Below are positions 58,150 to 64,000 of a DNA stretch of 64,000 bases, piece after piece. This stretch comes from Limnohabitans curvus (GTDB lineage: Bacteria > Pseudomonadota > Gammaproteobacteria > Burkholderiales > Burkholderiaceae_C). The notes under the pieces were generated by a model. That model worked only from the letters and a program-made list of their open reading frames with translations. It was not told where the DNA came from and did not search any database. How positions within the stretch are numbered: position 1 is the stretch's first letter; each line of letters starts with the position of its first letter. Location: assembly GCF_003063475.1 (NCBI RefSeq), contig NZ_NESP01000001.1, positions 1,178,001 to 1,242,000 on the forward strand, read 5' to 3'. A program made the position numbers and the translations under genes.

Positions 58150-59443
58150 GGTCACCTGGTAGATTGTCGGTGAGCAAGGCCGTCGTTGCATGGGTTTGAG
58201 GCCTTAAATGGCCCAGAGACGGCAGTAAACGGGCATTGGTGTTGTGTTCAACAAACGTTTTGGCCTGGTTCTCGCCCTCGGCTCTAAAAACCGAGCACGT
58301 GCAATACAGCAAACGACCGCCGGGCTTCACCAAGGGCCAAAGCTGCTTGAGTAAGTTTTTCTGAATCGCCGCGAGTTTGTCGATGTCCGCCTCTCGACGC
58401 AACCAACGCACATCGGGGTGACGCCGCACAATGCCAGAGGCTGTGCAGGGTGCATCCAAAAGAATCGCATCAAACAGCTGACCATCCCACCAAGTTTTGG
58501 TCAACGCGGCATCTGCCGCAATGACTTTGGCGCTGCGCCCAATGCGTTGCATGTTTTGCGCAATGCGCTCACAACGCTGTGGATCGATGTCCAAGGCGAT
58601 GACCTCGGACTGGTCGTTCAACATCTCCAGCAAATGTGCTGTTTTGCCGCCCGGTGCCGCACACGCATCCAAGATGCGCAGCGGTTGATGCGCAGGAGCC
58701 AAACCATTCAACAAAATTTGCGCGGCACATTGGGCCGCTGCATCTTGCACCGAACACAAGCCTTCGGCAAAACCAGGGATGTCACGCACGTTGTGCGCTT
58801 GCTCAAGCACCAAACCTTGTTCACCCACAGGATGGGACGGCAAACCATGGTTGGCCCAATCCGTTTGCAAAGCTTCGCGACTGGTGCGTGCGGTGTTGAC
58901 ACGCCATGTCATGGGTGCCGCTTGGTTGTTGGCGCGCAAGATGTCTTGCCAATGATCTGGGTGGTCTTTTTGCAGACGCTTGACCCACCACTCGGGGTGG
59001 TTCCATTGCGCATGCACATCGTTGTCGGTGGCACGCACAAGCGCATCGCGCTCACGCAAAAAACGGCGCAAGCACGCATTCAAAAAGTTAGCTTGCATTT
59101 GCAAGCTGCGGGTTTGCTTGGCAGCCTCAACAGCTTGGTTCACCAAGGTGTGCGGCTCATAGGGCGCGTTCTCTGGGTCCCACGCCAAGGCCAGTGCCGT
59201 GCACAACAGCGCATCGGGCAGCGGGGCGGGCGCACGCGAGGCCAACTGCGCACGTAGGGCTTGCGCACGGCCGAGTTGTCGCAGCGCTTGAAACAGCAAG
59301 GCTTGCACACCGGGACGCAGCGCTGATGGGACCGCGTCTAGCGCGGCCGTGCCAGAGACACCACGACGCACTTGCGCCAAGGCTTGCGCAACAGCTTGCA
59401 GCTGTTGCCACAAAGGGATGGAGGTAGACGTGTGTTCGCTCAT
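58103..59443 (-). CDS. rsmB: 16S rRNA (cytosine-967) C5-methyltransferase
   Basis: A 446-aa RsmB. It has an NusB-like helical N-terminal domain (about 1-150) and a SAM-dependent methyltransferase domain with DACAAPGGKTAHLLEM (SAM binding), LDAPCTASGIVRRHPD (Cys for release) and LLYCTCSVFRAEGE (nucleophile Cys). The ATG at 59443 overlaps the lemA stop (ATGA). It methylates C967 of 16S rRNA. Confidence 0.93.
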   Translation of the reverse strand: MSEHTSTSIPLWQQLQAVAQALAQVRRGVSGTAALDAVPSALRPGVQALLFQALRQLGRAQALRAQLASRAPAPLPDALLCTALALAWDPENAPYEPHTLVNQAVEAAKQTRSLQMQANFLNACLRRFLRERDALVRATDNDVHAQWNHPEWWVKRLQKDHPDHWQDILRANNQAAPMTWRVNTARTSREALQTDWANHGLPSHPVGEQGLVLEQAHNVRDIPGFAEGLCSVQDAAAQCAAQILLNGLAPAHQPLRILDACAAPGGKTAHLLEMLNDQSEVIALDIDPQRCERIAQNMQRIGRSAKVIAADAALTKTWWDGQLFDAILLDAPCTASGIVRRHPDVRWLRREADIDKLAAIQKNLLKQLWPLVKPGGRLLYCTCSVFRAEGENQAKTFVEHNTNARLLPSLGHLRPQTHATTALLTDNLPGDHDGFYYALLEKLPTP

Positions 59444-59997
59444 CCCAAAATGCGTCCGGGTTTGAACTTGAACAAACGTGCCATCCAAGTGGCTGGGAAC
59501 ATATCAATCGCGTCGTTGTAATGGGCCACCGCTTGGTTGAAACGCTGCAAATCAGGTTGGATCGAGATACCCAACTCCGTCCAGCGCTGCGTCAGCTCTG
59601 CGGGCACCGACACGTAATACACATCGGGGTGCGTGAGGGCTTCCCACGCGTCTTGTAAATCACGACTGGTCGCGACCAGCGCAATGGATGACGAAGGATC
59701 CAACGGATGCTCTTGCATGCGCGCCAAAGCCATGGCCGACAAATTGGCGGCCACCTGCAAGCGTGTCCAGTGACTGGCACCCAACTCGGGTGACACCGCG
59801 GTTTGCCAGCCCGAAGGCGAAGTCACCGCAGCCGTCGTGGCCTCTTGCACCAGCGCTTGGTAGCGCAGCATGAGCTCTTCGAGCACCGCAAACTGCTTGT
59901 TCACCGCCGTGCGCAAGCCCACCAAACGGCGGTAGGCGCCCACGCTCCAAAACACCATCACGGCTACAAACAGCCAAAACCACCACGCATCAAGCAT
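59440..59997 (-). CDS. LemA-like membrane-anchored protein
   Basis: A 185-aa protein. The ATG at 59997 has AAGGGG upstream and gives an N-terminal membrane segment (MLDAWWFWLFVAVMVFWSVGAY). The helical LemA core follows (YRRLVGLRTAVNKQFAVLEELMLRYQALV ... FNQAVAHYNDAIDMFPATWMARLF). LemA proteins are of unclear function. It overlaps rsmB by 4 nt. Confidence 0.82.
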   Translation of the reverse strand: MLDAWWFWLFVAVMVFWSVGAYRRLVGLRTAVNKQFAVLEELMLRYQALVQEATTAAVTSPSGWQTAVSPELGASHWTRLQVAANLSAMALARMQEHPLDPSSSIALVATSRDLQDAWEALTHPDVYYVSVPAELTQRWTELGISIQPDLQRFNQAVAHYNDAIDMFPATWMARLFKFKPGRILG

Positions 59998-60035
59998 GTT
60001 GAACCCCTTGTGTCTTCCAACCTCTTGTCCCATAA

Positions 60036-60063
60036 CAACAAAGGCCCTTTCGGGCCTTTGTTG
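60036..60063 (-). terminator. rpoC terminator
   Basis: A perfect 12-bp stem CAACAAAGGCCC/GGGCCTTTGTTG with a GAAA loop (minus strand), 12 nt after the rpoC stop. It ends the rpoBC transcript. Confidence 0.9.
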
Positions 60064-60074
60064 AGAGGGTCGCC

Positions 60075-63000
60075 TTACGCTTCTTCGCCAGCGCCGTGAT
60101 CGACTTGAGTTTCTTCTTCCGAAGAGTCTCCAGCCAACTCAGCCGCTTCGGCGTCTGCAATGGCGCGGCGCTCGGCATCGTCCATCGCGTCTTTGACCTT
60201 GCGGGCTTTGTGATAAGCCATGCCGGTACCTGCAGGAATCAGGCGACCGACGATGACGTTTTCTTTCAAGCCGCGCAATTCGTCGCGCTTGCCCATGATG
60301 GCCGCTTCGGTCAACACACGTGTGGTTTCTTGGAAAGAAGCCGCAGAGATGAACGAGTCGGTCGACAAGGACGCTTTGGTGATGCCCAACAACAAGTTGG
60401 TGAAAGTCGCGGGGACTTTGCCATCACGTTGCAGCGCTTCGTTGGTGTTGAGGATCTCAGAACGCTCAACTTGTTCGCCAGCGATGTAGTTGGAATCACC
60501 CACGCTTTCGACCACAACGCGACGCAACATTTGACGCACGATCACTTCAATGTGCTTGTCGTTGATCTTCACACCTTGCAAGCGGTAAACGTCTTGCACT
60601 TCGTCGACGATGTAGCGGGCCAGCTCTTCCATGCCGAGCAAACGCAAGATGTCTTGTGGGTCGGCTGGGCCGTCCACAACGCTCTCACCTTTGTTGACCA
60701 CTTGGCCTTCGTGGACCAAGATGTTCTTCTCTTTAGGAATGAGCTCATCCCACACTTTGCCTTCTGGATCCGTGATCTGCAAACGAACCTTGCCTTTGGT
60801 TTCTTTACCAAACGACACAGTACCGGTCATCTCAGCCAACATGCCCTTGTCTTTGGGTGAGCGTGCTTCGAACAGTTCGGCCACACGTGGCAAACCGCCG
60901 GTAATGTCGCGGGTCTTTTGACCTTCAACAGGGATACGTGCCAAGACTTCGCCTGGGCCCACATCTTGGCCGTCGCGCACTTGAATCAGCGCGCCGATTT
61001 GGAAACCAATCGTCACCGCGTGGTCTGTGCCGGGGATCTTCACTTCTTTGCCAGACGCATCGATCAGCTTGACCTGTGGACGAACCACTTTGGTTGAGCC
61101 GCGACGTTTCGGGTCAATCACCACCAAGGTAGACAAGCCAGTGACTTCGTCCACTTGCTTGGCAACGGTGAGGCCTTCTTCGACGTTTTCGAATTGCACC
61201 TTACCGGCGAATTCAGTGATGATGGGGCGCGTCAATGGATCCCAGTTGGCCAAGATCACACCAGCCTTGAGGGTCTGGTCGGGCTTGACCGACAGAATCG
61301 CACCGTACGGCACTTTGTGACGCTCACGCTCACGGCCATGTTCGTCGTGGATGATGATTTCGCCTGAGCGAGAAATCACCACCAACTCACCCTTGGTGTT
61401 GGACACATAGCGCATGGTGGAGTTGAAACCAATCACACCATTCGACTTGGCTTCCACGCTGGAAGCCACGGCTGCACGAGACGCTGCACCACCGATGTGG
61501 AACGTACGCATGGTCAGCTGTGTACCGGGTTCACCGATGGACTGCGCAGCGATCACGCCGACAGCTTCACCGTTGTTGACCAAGCCACCGCGACCCAAGT
61601 CACGGCCGTAACACATGGCGCACAAGCCGAAGCGTGTTTCGCAATTCAATGCAGTGCGCACTTTGACTTCGTCGACGCCAGCGGCTTCGATTTCGTCAAT
61701 GATGTCTTCGTCCAGCATGACGCCGGCCTTGACCAACACCGCACGTGTTTCTGGGTTCAACACATCTTCAACCGCAGTGCGGCCCAAGATACGGTCGCGC
61801 AAGGATTCAATCACTTCACCACCTTCAACGATGGCGCGCATGAGTTGACCGTTGGTCGTACCGCAATCGTGTTCAGTGACCACCAAGTCTTGGGTCACGT
61901 CAACCAAACGACGTGTCAAGTAACCTGAGTTCGCTGTCTTCAACGCCGTGTCGGCCAGACCTTTACGTGCACCGTGGGTGGAAATAAAGTACTGCAACAC
62001 GTTCAGACCTTCACGGAAGTTCGCCGTGATGGGTGTCTCAATGATGGAGCCGTCAGGCTTGGCCATCAGGCCACGCATACCGGCCAACTGACGGATCTGA
62101 GCGGCAGAACCGCGCGCGCCAGAGTCAGCCATCATGTAGATGGAGTTGAACGATTCTTGCTCGACTTCTTTGCCGTGGCGGTCGATGGTCTTCTCTTTGC
62201 GGAGTTGGTCCATCATCACCTTGGACACAGCGTCGCCAGCCTTACCCCAGATGTCAACCACCTTGTTGTAACGCTCGCCAGAAGTCACCAAACCGGACAC
62301 GTATTGCTGCTCGATGTCTTTGACTTCTTTTTCAGACGCGCTGATGATGGCGCCTTTTTCTGGCGGCACCAACATGTCGTCAATCGCGATGGAGATACCA
62401 GCGCGAGTCGCCAAACGGAAACCGTTTTGCAACAGTTTGTCGGCGAACACGACGGTCTCTTTCAAACCGCACTTGCGGAATGACACGTTGATGAGCTTAG
62501 AAATTTCTTTCTTCTTCAACGACTTGTTGATGTTGGAGAAAGGCAAGCCCTTGGGCAAGATTTCCGACAACAAAGCACGACCCACGGTGGTGTCAACCAA
62601 GCTGGTGCTCGGCACGAACTCACCGGTTTCTTTGTCCTTGGTCCACTCGGTCAAACGCACGGCCACTTTGGCGGTCAATTCGACCACGCCAGCGTCCAAA
62701 GCACGTTGAACTTCGGTCAAGTTGGCAAACACCAAGCCTTCGCCCTTGCCGTTGATACGGTCACGGGTGGCGTAGTACAAGCCCAACACAACGTCTTGTG
62801 AAGGAACGATAGAAGGTTCGCCGTTGGCAGGGAACAAGATGTTGTTCGAAGCCAGCATCAAAGTACGGGCTTCCATCTGTGCTTCCACAGACAAAGGCAC
62901 GTGAACGGCCATTTGGTCACCGTCGAAGTCGGCGTTGAACGCTGAACAGACGAGTGGGTGCAACTGAATGGCTTTACCTTCGATCAAGATAGGTTCGAAC

Positions 63001-64000
63001 GCTTGAATGCCTAAGCGGTGCAGCGTAGGCGCACGGTTCAACATCACGGGGTGCTCTTTGATCACCTCTTCCAAGATGTCCCACACCACGGCTGAACCGG
63101 ATTCGACTTCTTTCTTCGCAGCCTTGATCGTGGTCGCGATGCCCATGGCTTCGAGACGCGAGAAGATGAAAGGCTTGAACAACTCGAGTGCCATCAACTT
63201 AGGCAAACCGCACTGGTGCAGTTTCAAAGTTGGGCCCACGGTAATCACGGAACGACCTGAATAGTCGACGCGCTTACCCAACAAGTTTTGACGGAAACGA
63301 CCGCTCTTACCTTTGATCATGTCAGCCAAGGACTTCAAGGCGCGCTTGTTGGCGCCTGTCATGGCCTTGCCGCGACGACCGTTGTCCAGCAAGCTGTCCA
63401 CGGCTTCTTGCAACATACGCTTTTCGTTGCGTGCAATGATTTCAGGCGCCTTCAGCTCGAGCAAACGGCGCAGGCGGCTGTTGCGGTTGATCACGCGACG
63501 GTACAAGTCGTTCAAATCGGAGGTCGCAAAACGACCGCCGTCCAACGGCACCAAAGGACGCAAATCAGGTGGCAACACGGGCAAGACAGTCAACACCATC
63601 CACTCGGGCTTGATGCCTGACTTCTTAAACGCTTCCATCAATTTCAAACGCTTGGCGTTTTTCTTGATCTTGATTTCAGAGCCGGTCAAGTCGTTACGCA
63701 GCTTTTCGATTTCAACATCGAGGTCGAGACCTTCGAGCAAATCTTTGATGCCTTCAGCGCCCATCTTGGCGATGAATTCGTCACCGTACTCCACCACTTT
63801 GGCTTCATAGTCGTCTTCCGACATGATGGCGAACTTCTTCAAAGGTGTCATGCCGGGATCGGTCACCACATATGCTTCAAAGTACAACACGCGCTCGATG
63901 TCACGCAGGGTCATGTCGAGCACGAGGCCCAAACGTGATGGCAATGACTTCAAGAACCAGATGTGGGCGCAAGGTGCGGCCAGGTCGATGTGACCCATGC
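60075..64000 (-). CDS. rpoC: RNA polymerase beta' subunit, C-terminal 93% (cut by window edge)
   Basis: About 1,308 residues of the roughly 1,410-aa beta' chain. Visible are the clamp segment ([18 protein letters not shown]), a bridge to the catalytic NADFDGDQM (Mg2+ Asp triad), the trigger-loop region and the second zinc site ([19 protein letters not shown] with an upstream Cys). The N-terminal zinc ribbon and start are beyond the window. The C-terminus ends in an acidic tail [14 protein letters not shown]. Core gene, useful for placing the organism. Confidence 0.98.
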   Translation of the reverse strand, partial: MGHIDLAAPCAHIWFLKSLPSRLGLVLDMTLRDIERVLYFEAYVVTDPGMTPLKKFAIMSEDDYEAKVVEYGDEFIAKMGAEGIKDLLEGLDLDVEIEKLRNDLTGSEIKIKKNAKRLKLMEAFKKSGIKPEWMVLTVLPVLPPDLRPLVPLDGGRFATSDLNDLYRRVINRNSRLRRLLELKAPEIIARNEKRMLQEAVDSLLDNGRRGKAMTGANKRALKSLADMIKGKSGRFRQNLLGKRVDYSGRSVITVGPTLKLHQCGLPKLMALELFKPFIFSRLEAMGIATTIKAAKKEVESGSAVVWDILEEVIKEHPVMLNRAPTLHRLGIQAFEPILIEGKAIQLHPLVCSAFNADFDGDQMAVHVPLSVEAQMEARTLMLASNNILFPANGEPSIVPSQDVVLGLYYATRDRINGKGEGLVFANLTEVQRALDAGVVELTAKVAVRLTEWTKDKETGEFVPSTSLVDTTVGRALLSEILPKGLPFSNINKSLKKKEISKLINVSFRKCGLKETVVFADKLLQNGFRLATRAGISIAIDDMLVPPEKGAIISASEKEVKDIEQQYVSGLVTSGERYNKVVDIWGKAGDAVSKVMMDQLRKEKTIDRHGKEVEQESFNSIYMMADSGARGSAAQIRQLAGMRGLMAKPDGSIIETPITANFREGLNVLQYFISTHGARKGLADTALKTANSGYLTRRLVDVTQDLVVTEHDCGTTNGQLMRAIVEGGEVIESLRDRILGRTAVEDVLNPETRAVLVKAGVMLDEDIIDEIEAAGVDEVKVRTALNCETRFGLCAMCYGRDLGRGGLVNNGEAVGVIAAQSIGEPGTQLTMRTFHIGGAASRAAVASSVEAKSNGVIGFNSTMRYVSNTKGELVVISRSGEIIIHDEHGRERERHKVPYGAILSVKPDQTLKAGVILANWDPLTRPIITEFAGKVQFENVEEGLTVAKQVDEVTGLSTLVVIDPKRRGSTKVVRPQVKLIDASGKEVKIPGTDHAVTIGFQIGALIQVRDGQDVGPGEVLARIPVEGQKTRDITGGLPRVAELFEARSPKDKGMLAEMTGTVSFGKETKGKVRLQITDPEGKVWDELIPKEKNILVHEGQVVNKGESVVDGPADPQDILRLLGMEELARYIVDEVQDVYRLQGVKINDKHIEVIVRQMLRRVVVESVGDSNYIAGEQVERSEILNTNEALQRDGKVPATFTNLLLGITKASLSTDSFISAASFQETTRVLTEAAIMGKRDELRGLKENVIVGRLIPAGTGMAYHKARKVKDAMDDAERRAIADAEAAELAGDSSEEETQVDHGAGEEA

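Noticed and set aside
60096..62483. Plus-strand frames of 140-250 codons opposite rpoC
   Set aside because: Antisense shadows of a highly conserved gene with strongly biased codons; no independent support.

Overview
The window looks like the chromosome of a betaproteobacterium, probably Burkholderiales/Comamonadaceae. This is inferred from protein character and from the right-hand core block rpoC - lemA - rsmB - DUF4390 gene - ntrY - ntrX-like regulator - tRNA-Phe(GAA). The rest is mobile or accessory DNA.

Layout. (1) 1-5490: heavy-metal resistance. It holds czcB (cut by the left edge), czcC, a small CzcI-type periplasmic protein, a Zn/Cd/Pb P-type ATPase (cadA) and, divergently, its MerR-family regulator (cadR/pbrR). 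Between the last two lies a 19-bp-spacer MerR-type promoter. (2) 5491-5859: a broken, 5'-truncated ankyrin-repeat gene, followed by a strong terminator. (3) 5904-about 42480: a lambda-like siphovirus prophage, nearly all transcribed leftward. From right to left it holds helix-turn-helix and BRO regulators, a recombination and replication set (Sak4-like ATPase, putative SSB, Cas4-like nuclease, TOPRIM/D5 primase-helicase, RuvC-like resolvase), a ParB-methyltransferase, four small rightward genes, and then packaging, head, tail and lysis genes in close lambda order. (4) 42635-46001: oxyR divergent from rubrerythrin, rubredoxin, a rubredoxin reductase-like flavoprotein and ohr, a peroxide-defence cassette. 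(5) 46287-53468: an island module with a large serine recombinase and its usual small partners, an XRE/ImmA-type regulator pair, and a divergent two-gene unit of unknown function. (6) 53753-64000: tRNA-Phe and core genes.

The most unusual part is 10591-15365, inside the tail operon. A radical SAM/SPASM enzyme, three different putative Fe(II)/2-oxoglutarate oxygenases and a 65-aa protein are packed, with overlapping reading frames, between the tail-fibre genes and the tail-tip genes. Just upstream lies a short fibre-like protein with 13 Cys; its last 24 residues hold 10 of them, interleaved with Asn. My leading hypothesis is a virion-borne post-translational modification system in which these enzymes process the Cys/Asn/Trp-rich fibre or its neighbour. 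The substrate assignment is inference.

Other structural points are: a textbook -1 slippery heptamer joining the gpG- and gpT-like chaperone frames; an internal, well-placed ribosome binding site that would make a Nu3-like scaffold inside the protease gene; a nested Rz/Rz1 pair; repeated operator-like palindromes at two early-gene starts; and no tyrosine integrase or CI-like repressor in the prophage. The serine recombinase and XRE/ImmA pair near 46-51 kb are the only integration and immunity candidates seen. If they belong to the phage, the oxyR-ohr cassette would be cargo of a roughly 47-kb composite element; this is unproven.
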